Below, piece after piece: positions 50,979-61,454 of a DNA stretch of 64,000 nt. Within the stretch, counting starts at the first letter, position 1. Every line of letters begins with the position of its first letter. The stretch spans positions 9,537,079 to 9,601,078 of the forward strand of contig OY759215.1 in the NCBI GenBank assembly GCA_963662175.1. Direction: 5' to 3'. Source of the DNA: Aradus depressus (lineage: Eukaryota; Arthropoda; Insecta; Hemiptera; Aradidae). The translations under genes were made by a program, and so were the position numbers. A model generated the notes under the pieces. The model ran no database searches. It saw only the letters and a list, made by a program, of their open reading frames with translations, and was not told the DNA's origin.

Positions 50979-52339
50979 CAATTCTCCATTTTAGAAAGTA
51001 TCCCATCGCTCTGAGTGCCGATATATGTCAGATGTATTTGCCAATTGTGGTTCTCCCAGAGGACTGTTCGTATCAACCTGCATTATACCGTTCTGACTCT
51101 ACCAAATTGATGCAAGAGTTTGAACTCAGCCGAGTAACTTTATTCCCATTTATTGACTTAGTGGGAATCCTCAGGGTGGGCGGTCGCCATCCTATTTTGA
51201 TGCCCTCCAAGGCACATTTTGTAAATCTATTAGTAGATCTTTACCACCAATCTTATCTTCATGCCGGCCCGCAGCTGTTACATTCTTTGTGGCAACGGCA
51301 ATATTGGATCATATCGGGGCGAATTCATTTATGCATAAAGTGTTGGAAACTTCGTGCTATGACCGCCACAGTCTTCATGGGAGATCTTCCGGCTTCCAGG
51401 TTTGAGCCGGTAAGAGTATTTATTAATGTGGGGGTAGATTTTGGAGGCCCTTTTTTAATTAAATCATCCACACTTCGAAAGGCCAGCATAGTTAAGGCTT
51501 ATCTTTCCTTGTTTGTGTGCATGAGCATCAAAGCGGTGCATCTTGAGCTTGTGTCCCAACTTTCCACCGAAGCGTTTTTGTCGTGTTTGGATAGATTTGT
51601 CAGCCGCCGAGGACTGCCATCCCAAATCTTTTCAGACAATGGTAGTAATTTTGTGGGCGCAGATCGACACTTACGAGATGTGTATAAATGGTTACATGAA
51701 AGTAGAACCCAAAATGCTATTAGCAGTCATTTGAACTCGAAAGGCGTTCAATGGGAATTTATACCTCCGGCAGCCCCACATTTCGGAGGAATATGGGAGG
51801 CCGGGGTAAAGGCGTGTAAAGGTCATCTTGTCAGAGTTTTAGAACAACGAGTACTGACATTTGAGGAGCTTAATACAGTCATCATTAGGATTGAAGCCGT
51901 ACTTTATTCTAGACCGTTGCATCCATTATCATCTTCTCCGACAGAATATGACACCTTGACTCCTGGACATTTTTTAGTAGGGGGCCCACTGGTTGCTCTA
52001 CCCGAACAGGACTTAACTGACGTGCAGACTAACCGCTTATCGCGGTGGCAGTTATTGAGAAGGAGCGTCCAGGATGTTTGGAATAGGTGGCGACACGAAT
52101 ATCTAAATTGTCTTCAACAACGTGTTAAGTGGCATGCTAAAACTAGAAATTTAGAAATTAATGATTTGGTTTTATTACGGGAACCACATTGTCCGCCGCT
52201 TGTTTGGCCTAACGGGCGGGTAACGCATACATACCCTGGAAAGGACGGGATCGTCAGGGTTGTTAAGGTAAAAACACCCAAAGGTGAATACGTCCGGCCA
52301 ATCACTCAGCTAGTGCTACTGCCTATTACCTCTGATTAA
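50975..52339 (+). pseudogene. Bel/Pao RT scrap fused to integrase
   Basis: 454 residues. The first ~35 residues are RT (HFRKYPIALSADICQMYL), then the sequence jumps directly to the region upstream of integrase (FIDLVGILRVGGRHP). Everything between, including the RT YxDD and RNase H, is absent. The integrase keeps its H-H-C-C zinc motif (YHQSYLHAG, CIKCWKL) and the DDE triad D155 (VGVDFGGP), D221 (FSDNGSNFVG) and E275 (GGIWEAGVKA), followed by the C-terminal DUF5641-like domain (LLRRSVQDVWNRWRHEYL; GRVTHTYPGKDGIVRVV). Non-functional as a polymerase; the integrase part looks intact. Confidence 0.85.
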
Positions 52340-52408
52340 TGTATTTAAGTTTTGCATTGTATAGCTTCTTAGAATATTAAAAATTTTTGTAAATTTTGGT
52401 GGGCGGTT

Positions 52409-53258
52409 TGTTAAGGCCGAAAAGTGAAATAAACTTTATAAAGACTATGGGGTATATGTGGAGGGGGTGACGCCATGTGTAAAGTGCATGTACTTTGTAT
52501 AGTGGCCACTAGAGGTCACGGTGGCCATTGTTGTTCAGTTAACCTGACGAGTCAAGTGCAGTCTGGCTGTCTGTAGTGAGGTGCCCTCAACCCTTTGCTG
52601 CACAACTCACCACCACCTCGACCAGTGCCTGCCCTCAGCCCTTGCTGCAGGTATTGGTCAAGAAGCCCCAGAAGACGGACCCTCAACCCAGACGCATTGT
52701 GACGAGGCAGCTCCTTGACGGCTCCACGCGACCGCTCACCTACCCCGGACATTTTAGTATTATTTGTTTTATCATTTTTTATATTTGATTCGTTTCGTTT
52801 TGTTTCCATTAATTTAGTATTTTTTTTTTTTCATTATTATAATTTTTTTCGTTAACCTATATACAGTCCACTTTATTTTGTTTTCAATTACCTTCTCTCA
52901 ATTATATTATTTACTTGCTCTAGGTAATAACAGTATTAACCCAACTCAAATCGATTCATGGTTTTAAAATGCCATTTGAACCACTGTTTGACGTTGCCCG
53001 AGATTAACTTAACCCATCGAACAACATTTTGTGCAAGAAAAGAGGTGGTAACTTAGAGGAGTATAACTACAGTAACAATATTTCAATGCCTTCTAAATCT
53101 GAGATTACCCTGGGCGTAGCTTAGTAATCGGCGCTATTACAATCCACAGAGATTGGGTAAGAAAACTGGAAAAATGTTTTCATTGATGTCTCCCTTCCTC
53201 TAAATCCCAATTAGATTCCTTGTTTCTCAAAAATCGATCTATGGAAAGGTGGTGTAAA
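52409..53258 (+). repeat. Bel/Pao right direct repeat (LTR plus leader and ORF start)
   Basis: Matches 47784-48633 almost exactly, including the first ~14 codons of the Gag ORF, then breaks into unrelated sequence at 53259. Differences seen: T/G at the GACGTCTCC/GACGGCTCC site, A/C in AACACATCG/AACCCATCG, and one extra G in CCCTGGGCG. Confidence 0.8.
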
Positions 53259-53562
53259 ATTTCATCAAAAGCGCAACGACTCTTTAATTTTCGAAATGAT
53301 TTCACCCCTTTTTGCGATGTAATACACATTACCTAATAGGCGGTGGATAGACTAAACAATTGTGCTTTTCTAATGTTTAAGGCCAAAAAAAGACCCAATT
53401 CAAAAAAAGAAAAAAGCTACTTTCTCTAAAGGATTTGGGGTATAATATGGTATGATAAGCAATTATATTGTAAGAAAATATAAAAATTTGCGGGAGATTG
53501 ATGTTATATTTTTTTATAATGTTTATTGTAATCATTTGTTATATACATCTTATATATATAAA
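53259..53562. other. Unassigned AT-rich sequence
   Basis: Between the Bel/Pao break and the Helitron; (TA)n microsatellite at 53550-53560. Confidence 0.35.
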
Positions 53563-55022
53563 TCTCGTGTCACAATGTTTGTCCGGGATAAACTCCGGAA
53601 CTATTAAACAATTTTAATGAAATTTGTCTTACTGGGTGTGTTGAGTCTTGGAGAGTGATGGTGAATTCAGGAACTCGCCAAAACAATCGATTTCTTGTTG
53701 ATTGAACTACTTGAGTCATTCAGTTGTTGATCGCGTCTAGCTTTTTTCCTAAAAAGTGTTAAAGCTGACTTTCGCGTTTTGTGGGACTTATTGTTGAAGA
53801 CTCGTTATTCAACAATTAACATTGTATTCGCTGCTCGCGGTTTGGCACAAGTTGTTGTTTAAATACATAATATACTTATTATTCATAGTGAGGAAGTTCT
53901 CATTTAACCTGTACCCAAAACCAACAGGGTGTAATTTGGTCCAACTTAAAAGATAGAATAGTTTTCATCTCGATTTCTCGGCTTCTAACAGATGGCGGTG
54001 TAATTTAATTTAATGACAACACTTCAACATCTTTTGCTATCTAGGTTGTGTAAACAACCAGTAGATGGCACCGTGTTTAGATTTCTTGACGCTACAATCT
54101 ATTCCACATCATATGTGTTTATGTTTACGACATAACCATTGTGTTTTTAATCCTTCGTATATCCGTTTTATAATTGTGCTATGTATTATTATTTTTAATA
54201 ATTCTAAAATTATTTAAAATTCTTAAACGCGTAAAAACACACGCGGTCCGTTAGTGATACACGGCTACGGTTGACCGGGCTAGACATGCCACTGGATGAC
54301 GGGCTGATAATGATCCGAAGTTTCTCCAAATCTATTTTATGGGTAGTTGTGAAGAACGCGTGACAACTCGGTGCCAGTATAATTTCATCGAACAAGCAGA
54401 AGAGAGAGCAATTGTGTTATTGTTGGAAGATTTTTTGGAAAATCATAATCAACTTATTCAATTGTTTAAAAGAGTGTTACGACAAGAAATGATAACTGTC
54501 AAATCGTCATTAAAGCCGACAACGGTTGTATGTATGACAAAGACGCAATTATTTTGACGACATGTTATCCAACCCGGATGCCACGGACGCCTCTAACACA
54601 TACTTAAATTTCATGTGTGGGGAAACCATGAAATCTATTTGTGTTAGCAAAAGACGGGCTAACTAACAATATTGTACACCAACTGGCACTTAAATAGATT
54701 AAAATATCTGAAAATAACGCTTTCTACCTCCTTTATAAAATCGAATTATTGTATTGTATTAATTCAGTATTTAATAAAATGTAAATCTAACAATTCTATG
54801 TTGGTTTGTGCTTAATTTTAATTCTCCGAAACTCTTTACCAATCACTTTTAAATTTTGGTGTAACGTTCCATTCTCATTCCCATAGGTTTTAAGATCGGC
54901 TAAGACGTTTTTATCATTATTAGTTAATTTTAATTTGACAGTATTAAAAAGTTTGAAGTTAACTGTTTTAGCTGTAATTCAAAGTTAAAAGAGCCACAGC
55001 AACGCGTGGCCGGGACAGCTAG
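53563..55022 (+). mobile_element. Helitron, non-autonomous
   Basis: Starts TCTCGTGTCACAATGTTTGT, a 5' end commonly seen in insect Helitrons, and ends GGCCGGGACAGCTAG, i.e. with the 3' CTAG, inserted between A (53562) and T (55023) without target duplication. A GC-rich short hairpin-prone segment (CGCGTGGCCGGG) precedes CTAG. The interior includes a broken Rep-region remnant; 1.46 kb is far below autonomous size. Confidence 0.75.
54339..54570 (+). pseudogene. Helitron Rep-associated protein remnant
   Basis: A 72-codon frame with NHNQLIQLFKRVLRQ followed, after a frame change, by IVIKADNG. This order (NQLIxLFK, then Y-K-I-V-I-R-A-D) matches the Helitron N-terminal Rep region as I remember it. 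The rest of Rep and the helicase are missing. Confidence 0.5.
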
Positions 55023-56203
55023 TATATATATATAAACCTGAAAGAAATTTCATCTATATTAACTGAACTTTTCACGTTGAATCTTATTCGTTATTAATAT
55101 TTTTCAACATTATTTTCCTTTACTTTTATTCCCTTTCTACTACCCTTCCATCAAAATTGTTTTTAAATTTCTTTTTATTTATTTTAATAATATTCTTTCT
55201 ATTTTTTTTTTTTTTTTTTTTTCTAATAATTAAGATAAATTTTCGTCCTGAAGACCAACCAGGGCCTTCCTCTCACAAGCCATTCACGCCACCATATCTA
55301 TATGTACATCATAGATGTTGGTTGTTGCACCACAGCAACAGCAACAGTTGCATCTTGAAAAATAGATGACAAAAAAAAAAAATTAACTGAACTGAAATGG
55401 CGTTTGTTAGTGTCTGTTCCAATATTCAAGACTAGGCCTTACTTTGTGGAATTAGACAATATAAATGCTAAACGTATTTTTTTTTTCTTAGTTTTCAACT
55501 ATACTGTGACGCAAGTATGTATTCGGACATATGTTCTCTAGAGAGACAGGCCCTTCTCTCCATATAAGGGTTTCCTTTATGGTCTCCAACCTGTTTGATT
55601 CATTTTACCTTGATTTTATTTAATACCTGGTTAATTTAATCAGTTTATTATTTTTCACTTTTTATTATAACAAAAAAATATATAAATAATTTAGTAAAGG
55701 AAAAAGATTTTGATTTCGGAAATTTGAGAGGAGCCCTTCTTTGTCTACACGTCACTGATACGTCACTGCTGATACTTGAAGCTCCATGAAGAAAACTACT
55801 TAACTAAAGAAATGAATTACTTAATTAAAAGTTATTATTAATAGATTTTCAAATTTTGATTAGAGAGTAAGTTTTAAAAAGTTGGCATATTGAAGTTCAG
55901 GATTATAACTTTTAAAGAAGATTACCATACCTATTGACAATAAGTCTGGCTACTTATGACAAATGGGCAATTATTGAGGGCTTAATAAAACTTAGGAAAA
56001 ATTTAAGATATGAAGATATCATTCTACTCTAGGACGAACATCAGGGAAGGAAGCAGCTTAGAGGGGCATTTTCCTGGGAGCTTCATTTTGGCATTTGATT
56101 TATTTTTGGTGCTTTTTTAAAATGTCCATTAATATGTGCATTTTTTTTTCATCTTTATTGTAACTATGAAATACATCATAACTAGGAAATATGTATAGAC
56201 AAA
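55023..56203. other. Unassigned AT-rich sequence with one family B repeat
   Basis: Apart from the family B copy at 55245-55360, no gene or repeat boundary was recognised. Confidence 0.35.
55245..55360 (+). repeat. Family B dispersed repeat, opposite orientation
   Basis: GGGCCTTCCTCTCACAAGCC, CACCATATCTATATGTACAT and CAGTTGCATCTTG are the inverse of phrases at 46425-46560. Confidence 0.5.
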
Positions 56204-56794
56204 AGAAAAAGTTCAAACTAAAAGAAGAGCTGGAGACTCAAACTGGAGAGAGGGGCGTTTGTGGCTGACAGGCATTCAAAACGAACATGCCCTTGATAGG
56301 GACCTGAAGATCAAAGCGAACATACACTTGATAGGAACCTAAAGTTAGCTTTGAACTTTAGGTTCCTAGTAAGGGTATGTTCGCTTTGAACTTTAAGTCC
56401 CTATCAAGGATATGCTCGTTTTGAACTTTAGGTCTCTATCAAGGGGTATGTTCGCTTTGAACTTTAGGTCCCTATCAAGGGTATGTTCGCTTTGAACTTT
56501 AGGTCCCTAGCAAGGGTATGTTCGCTTTGAACTTTAGGTCCCTAGCAAGGGTATGTTCGCTTTGAACTTTAGGTCCCTATCAAGGATATGCTCGTTTTGA
56601 ACTTTAGGTCTCTATCAAGGGGTATGTTCGTTTTGAACTTTAGGTCCCTATCAAGGGTATGTTCGTTTTGAACTTTAGGTCCCTATCAAGGGCATGTTCG
56701 TTTTGAATGCCTGTCAGCCACAACCCCCCCCCCCCCCCCCCCCCCTCTCTCCAGTTTGAGTCTCCAGCTCTTCTTTTAGTTTGAACTTTTTTTT
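56204..56794. mobile_element. Foldback-type element with 35-bp minisatellite arms
   Basis: Unique outer inverted repeats of about 85 bp (AAAAGTTCAAACTAAAAG, GAGACTCAAACTGGAGAG, GGCTGACAGGCATTCAAAAC and inverse) enclose 35-bp units AGCGAACATACCCTTGATAG... Two units run forward at the left, then about ten run in the opposite orientation, so the element folds asymmetrically. A poly(C) run (56725-56745) differs from the left arm's short G-run. The design resembles Drosophila FB elements. No ORF. Confidence 0.8.
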
Positions 56795-56899
56795 GAAAAA
56801 TTGTTCAAGAAAACTTGAAGAAAGAAAAAAAAATGTGACGGCTAACGGTAACACTGAGGAAAAAAAAAAAGTGGTCGATGGGTGTCAACGTCACTGTAC

Positions 56900-57190
56900 T
56901 TCCCCACCACGAATTAGTCAAAATAGTTTTCGCTCTCCCTCTGAAATCAATTTACCGATTTGTTTGAAAATCAATAGGTGTCTCATTTTGGGACATCTGA
57001 ATTTCTCATACTAGGTTTTGTGTAGGTATCGTAGTTACATCAACCTTTACCAGGGTTTTTGAGTACAAACCCTGCACTCCCCTCCTCTAGTTCCCCCTCC
57101 CCTTGAGCTTCTGGTTACACATATAATATTTCATAATCATTCTATCGAGAGTTATGGTGACCACAGTCATACACACACTACTCAAATTCA
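56900..57190 (-). repeat. Family A, reverse copy (diverged)
   Basis: Begins with TTCCCCACCACGAATTAGTC (inverse of the right end) and continues with CTGAAATCAATTTACCG, GTTTTTGAGTACAAACCCTG and ATTCTATCGAGAGTTATGG. Confidence 0.6.
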
Positions 57191-58199
57191 CATAAACAGC
57201 AGTGTTTTTTTTTTTTTTTTTTTTTTTATGGCATCACGAAGACGGAAAAGATGAAAGTCATCATCGGTTTTCTCAACGAATACAAATTCAGAAAAATAAC
57301 TCAGATTCGAGATGGGACCGAAGCAAACAAAGTTATAATGTGACGACGAATGTCAGCTGTAAGACATTATCAAGGACACAGCTTGGAATCAAACAATGCA
57401 ATGTTGACCAAATTAGATATTTGAGTAGGTACTTTTGCCAACATTTGTCGAGCCATTTTAACTTTCATTATTATCGGACCTAAAGAAAAATCTCTTTAGA
57501 TAATGGCTATAACTTCATATATTTACCCTTTTGTTACAAAGATCATTACTTTATGCCTTATTATTATTTTATTTTTAATTCCCTCCCAAAGTCACTTCGT
57601 ATAATTTAAATCTTGTTAACTATTTTCATCTTCTATAGTTATCTATATCCATAGTTCTTCTTAAAAATACTATACATTTTTTTTTAATTTGAAACTTACT
57701 AACACACTAATGTGTGTAAATGTTTTATAGCTGAGTAGACAGTAGAATTGAGTATGTAATATGTCATGTTTAATACGAGCGTTTAAAGCTCATGCGAATG
57801 TTGAAGTTCAACATTTTATAGTTCTATAAACTCAACATAAAGTGAACTGGATGAATGCGGCGCCCGATTTTCGCAATCGCACAGAGGGGTCGATAACATT
57901 AAAATAACAAGAGATAGTCGATATTATTCAAATAAATCCGTATCAATACAATAAATGTATACTTATATCAATGTAGCAATATCGACGTATCAGTAGAGCG
58001 AAGGGTGTTGGGATCAGAATCGCCCCATCAGAGACCCTTAATCTGTTTTCGTGCGACCCGTCATGCTGTTTGTAATTATGTTGTCGAGAGCTTCAAAATG
58101 ATGTGCCACTCATAACTCTTGTTGACATTGTTTTATTCACTCCTGCGATTTGTTGTTCTTCTGTTTTTCCAGACTTTTAGAAGATATTATAGAAGCGAA
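57191..58199. other. Unassigned sequence
   Basis: Contains a poly(T) run at 57205-57227 and a frame at 57202-57483 that is not supported. A GC-richer block at 57850-58050 was not identified. Confidence 0.3.
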
Positions 58200-58551
58200 C
58201 TGGAGAGAGGGGGGTTTGTGGCTGACAGGCATTCAAAGCGAACATACCCTTGATAGAGACCTAAAGTTCAAAGCGAACATACCCTTGATAGGGACCTAAA
58301 GTTCAAAGCGAACATACCCTTGATAGGGACCTAAAGTTCAAAGCGAACATGCCCTTGATAGGGACCTAAAGTTCAAAGCGAACATGCCCTTGATAGGGAC
58401 CTAAAGTTCAAAGCGAACATCCCCTTGATAGGGACCTAAAGTTCAAAGCGAACATCCCCTTGATAGGGACCTAAAGTTCAAAGCGAACATGCCTTTGATA
58501 GGGACCTAAAGTTCAAAGCGAACATACCCTTGATAGGCATCTAAACGAACA
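58200..58551 (+). repeat. 35-bp minisatellite, nine copies (half of a foldback element)
   Basis: Starts with the same outer repeat as the element at 56204 (ACTGGAGAGAGGGG, GGCTGACAGGCATTCAAAG), then nine direct copies of AGCGAACATACCCTTGATAG plus GGACCTAAAGTTCAA. The opposite arm is missing. Confidence 0.9.
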
Positions 58552-58774
58552 CTTCCGGTTCAATTTAATTACAAATTATAGTTTTTTGTTTTTTTTCTAT
58601 ATTTTTACATAAAGCTGTGATCATTTTATAATTATTTTTATCGACATGAGGAGCTGCCGCTGGGTTGCCTTCCCTCTCACGCTATTCAGGCAACTTGTGT
58701 ACTTATGGTCCGGCATAGTTGCTCGATTCTGCATTAGCAACAGTTGCAACATTCTTCTTACAGGCAAAAAAATA

Positions 58775-59030
58775 AAAACATATTTTAAAAAACAAGTTTT
58801 TTTTTCTCAGAAATATACCTTATATTTTAATTGTTTTACACTGAAAAGTAGAAAATATACTTTTCGGTGTTGGAGTGGCAATATGAATAATGGACACTTA
58901 AATTTTTTTAATGTCTATTATTCATACTGAACCCGATACCGATGGCCTGCGGAAAAAAAAGGTTATTTTCTACTTTTCAGAGTAGTATGATTGAAATATA
59001 AGATATATTTTCGAAAAACTTGTATTTTAT
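58775..59030. mobile_element. Inverted-repeat element (arms ~85 bp)
   Basis: Left AACAAGTTTTTTTTTC, AATATACCTTATATTTTAAT, CTGAAAAGTAGAAAATA and right inverse TATTTTCTACTTTTCAG, ATTGAAATATAAGATATATT, GAAAAACTTGTATTTT. An inner pair TATGAATAATGGACA / TGTCTATTATTCATA forms a second stem. No ORF. Confidence 0.65.
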
Positions 59031-59127
59031 TTATTTTTATTACTGTTCAGTTACTTACCCGACATTTAAACCTACCATAGATTTTAATTAAACAGATGAT
59101 GAATAATATCTATAATTTTTGTAGTTA

Positions 59128-59660
59128 ACTTCGCCGATGATACCGCTATCCTCTCCACCTATCCTGATCCTATCATTGCCTCCCAAAATCTGTAAAAGCA
59201 TCTCCACGATATGAAAAGCTGGTGCAGGTTGGGGAGAATAAAAGTCAATGAGGAGAAATGTGTCCACATCACCTTCATCCTCAGGCGACAATCATTCTTG
59301 TTCCACAATGTACCAATTCCTATTTCCAACCAAGTACATCTATCTTGGGTTCTACCTGGACAGCAGACTAACTTGGAACCCCCATACTCCACTGAAACGC
59401 CAAGAACTGAACAGACGATTAGGACAACTACACAGACTTCTTAACAGAAAATCTAAACTGTCTACAGAGAACAAATTTACAATATACAATTATACGACCG
59501 ATATGGACGTATGGACTTGAGCTATGGGGCTCAGCCAAGCCATCAAACATCAAGCGGATCCAATCCTTCCAATCCAAGGTCCTTAGAACCATTGTAGATG
59601 CTCTCTTTCTTGTTGCCAACCTCACACTCCACAACGATTGTTGAGACATTAATGTGAATT
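59128..59660 (+). pseudogene. Jockey-like reverse transcriptase fragment
   Basis: Begins at the RT catalytic motif FADDTAILSTY (equivalent to YADD), continues to a stop, then MKSWCRLGRIKVNEEKCVHI (the W-x-x-x-x-x-I-K-x-N-x-x-K motif), and after frame changes YIYLGFYLDSRLTWNPH, KRQELNRRLGQLHRLL, YGLELWGSAKPSNIKRIQSF and SKVLRTIV. This succession is the downstream half of a jockey-clade RT. At least one stop and two frameshifts make it dead. Confidence 0.75.
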
Positions 59661-59727
59661 GAAACATCTGTATTATTATTATGGCGATGTTTTATACACC
59701 TCTATATGCATGTGTTACAAAAGTAAG

Positions 59728-59936
59728 TTTTGATGCATATTAGCCAGTTATTTTTACTATTAGTTTATTATCTAGTATAAGTTTATTATCTAGTTATTTA
59801 TGACATCCGTGGCATCGGGAGGGAGTTCTATCTACAAAATAACACTCACTCCCGGACGGGATTCGAACCCGCAAACCATGGTGAAATCATGCGACCAAAA
59901 CTCTACACTCTAGCCCGCACGGCCACCATGGCCCCC
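59728..59936 (-). mobile_element. SINE2 inserted in the jockey-like LINE
   Basis: Reverse strand head GGGGCCATGGTGGCCGTGCG (box A) and GCGGGTTCGAATCCCG (box B, perfect), with TATTTATGACATCCGTGGC in the body. No poly(A) of note. Lies between the two halves of the LINE coding region. Confidence 0.75.
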
Positions 59937-60009
59937 TGAAAAATTAGTTCTCATTTTAGAAATGTAAAATAAAGTAAATACATTGTATATATTTGGCGTG
60001 CTAATTTCA

Positions 60010-60176
60010 TAACAACTACCTAAAAGTTCCTTTTGTCCACGAACTCATCAAATCCCGTGTTTCCAAGTTTCACACCAACCTCTCCTTCCACACAATCCTC
60101 TTGCCAAAATCCTTATCATCACAATCCCATCCGCACAATCCTCCAAAAAGGCTGAGGCGGCGTTGGCCTCGCGATC
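60010..60176 (+). pseudogene. Jockey-like LINE ORF2 C-terminal end
   Basis: VPFVHELIKSRVSKFHTNLS then PKRLRRRWPRDLL before a stop; the RRLKRRWPRDL-type ending is characteristic of jockey-clade ORF2. Confidence 0.65.
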
Positions 60177-60787
60177 TACTTTAATTTGTATTTTATATAT
60201 ATTTTTATTTTTTATCTTTTTTTTTGTGTGTGTTCATTAATGTATTCATTTTATTTTTTTTCACACGCCACTTTTTAAGGGAGTGCTGGTGATGAAAGGA
60301 TTCTCCCGTCACGCATCTCGTCCTTTTGATCCCCGCCTCCTGGTCTTCCTCCACTGCTGGACAGTGGATGGTTGGACAGAGTGGTGGGAGGATCAGCGCT
60401 GGTCTCCCGCTGCCTCCTCCCCTCGCCACTAGTTGGAGAGTGATATATGGCAGTGTACGGAGTCCAACTAGTGCTGTCCTCGTGGAGTTTCTTATCTATA
60501 TATATATTTTTTTTTTTAATTTAATTTTTTTATTAATTTATTTATTTTTTTATTTGTTTTATCTCTTTTATTTTATGGTTTGTTTTTAATAATTTAACAC
60601 CATTTATTTTGTAAATATTTTATTTATTTATTTTTGTATGTGTTCGCTATTATTTTGTGATTATTCATTTCTTTCATGCTTCTTATTATTTGTTTTAAAT
60701 AGTTTGTATTGTTTATTACTTTATCTTATAGTCTACTTCTGCTTATTGTTTTTGTACAGATCGTAGAATAAATAAATTTTAAAAAAT

Positions 60788-61111
60788 ACATTTTTTTTTT
60801 AATTATGAAAAGGGTGATCTTTGAGAGGCATAACTCTTTGCATCTTCGTCCTACTTGACGTCCTTATCTGGCAAAACATTTTAATCAGAAATATCCAAAG
60901 AAACCATTCTGTAATCCATTTATACGGCATAAAAAATCTAAGCCATTGTACGCCGACAAATAAAATTATTCTATTATATTCTATTCTAAAGAAAGATTTT
61001 TTGTTGAAGACCATTTTTCCATAATAACAACCGTTTTCGGATAAATCAATCAAACGTCTGAAAAAATTACATGATAATATGACATGCAATGGACAGAGTA
61101 CGTTTCTTTAT
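60788..61111. other. Unassigned sequence
   Basis: Open frames on both strands (60799-61089) are mutually exclusive and unrecognised. Confidence 0.3.
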
Positions 61112-61454
61112 TCAGGGACTTCTGAATCATTAAATTTCATGTCGATATATTAATTACATCGACCGTTTTTACAGTTTTTGAGTTGAGCCCCTCCCCCTCC
61201 CTTCACCCTAATCCCCCTTCCATTTGGCCGAAAGGACTGGAAATGAATAGGTGTCATGCTTATGGGGTTCTGCATACACATATCGATAAATTCATTCTAT
61301 GGGGAGTTATCGTGTCCAAACATACACACACAAGAAATTTCTTTCTCATTTTTGGAATGGGATTGGAAAACTTGAAATTCAGGTGAAAACTCAACATCGA
61401 ATTTCTGACCGATTACAAAACTTCCCCTATACATCTTATAGCTGGGGAAGTAAA
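61112..61454 (-). repeat. Family A, reverse copy with intact left end
   Basis: TTGAGTTGAGCCCCTCC, GGCCGAAAGGACTGG, ATTCATTCTATGGGGAGTTA, then AAACTCAACATCGAATTTCT and the terminal hairpin AACTTCCCCTATACATCTTA / TAGCTGGGGAAGTAAA. Confidence 0.7.

Larger units (their letters stand above)
47784..53258 (+). mobile_element. Bel/Pao LTR retrotransposon, internally deleted
   Basis: Direct repeats starting TGTTAAGGCCGAAAAG at 47784 and 52409 flank a Gag-Pol region with Bel/Pao domains: a DUF1759-type Gag, zinc knuckles, a DUF1758-type protease, the start of RT and a complete-looking integrase. The RT active site and RNase H are missing. A GGTGGGCGGTT tract precedes the right LTR (polypurine tract). 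I noticed only three differences between the two ~850-bp repeats, so the insertion is recent despite the defect. Both repeats extend past the likely LTR end into the leader and first codons of the ORF. Confidence 0.85.
59128..60787 (+). mobile_element. Jockey-like LINE remnant, interrupted
   Basis: RT fragment at 59128-59660, an interruption of about 340 bp containing SINE2, then the last coding segment at 60010-60176 and a T-rich 3' UTR to about 60787. 5'-truncated and decayed. Confidence 0.7.

Noticed and set aside
59800..59936. tRNA gene on the minus strand
   Set aside because: Same reasoning: part of a second SINE family also found at 47554-47752, without a convincing cloverleaf.
60799..61089. 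96-codon minus-strand ORF
   Set aside because: AT-rich, overlaps an equally open plus-strand frame, no recognisable motif.
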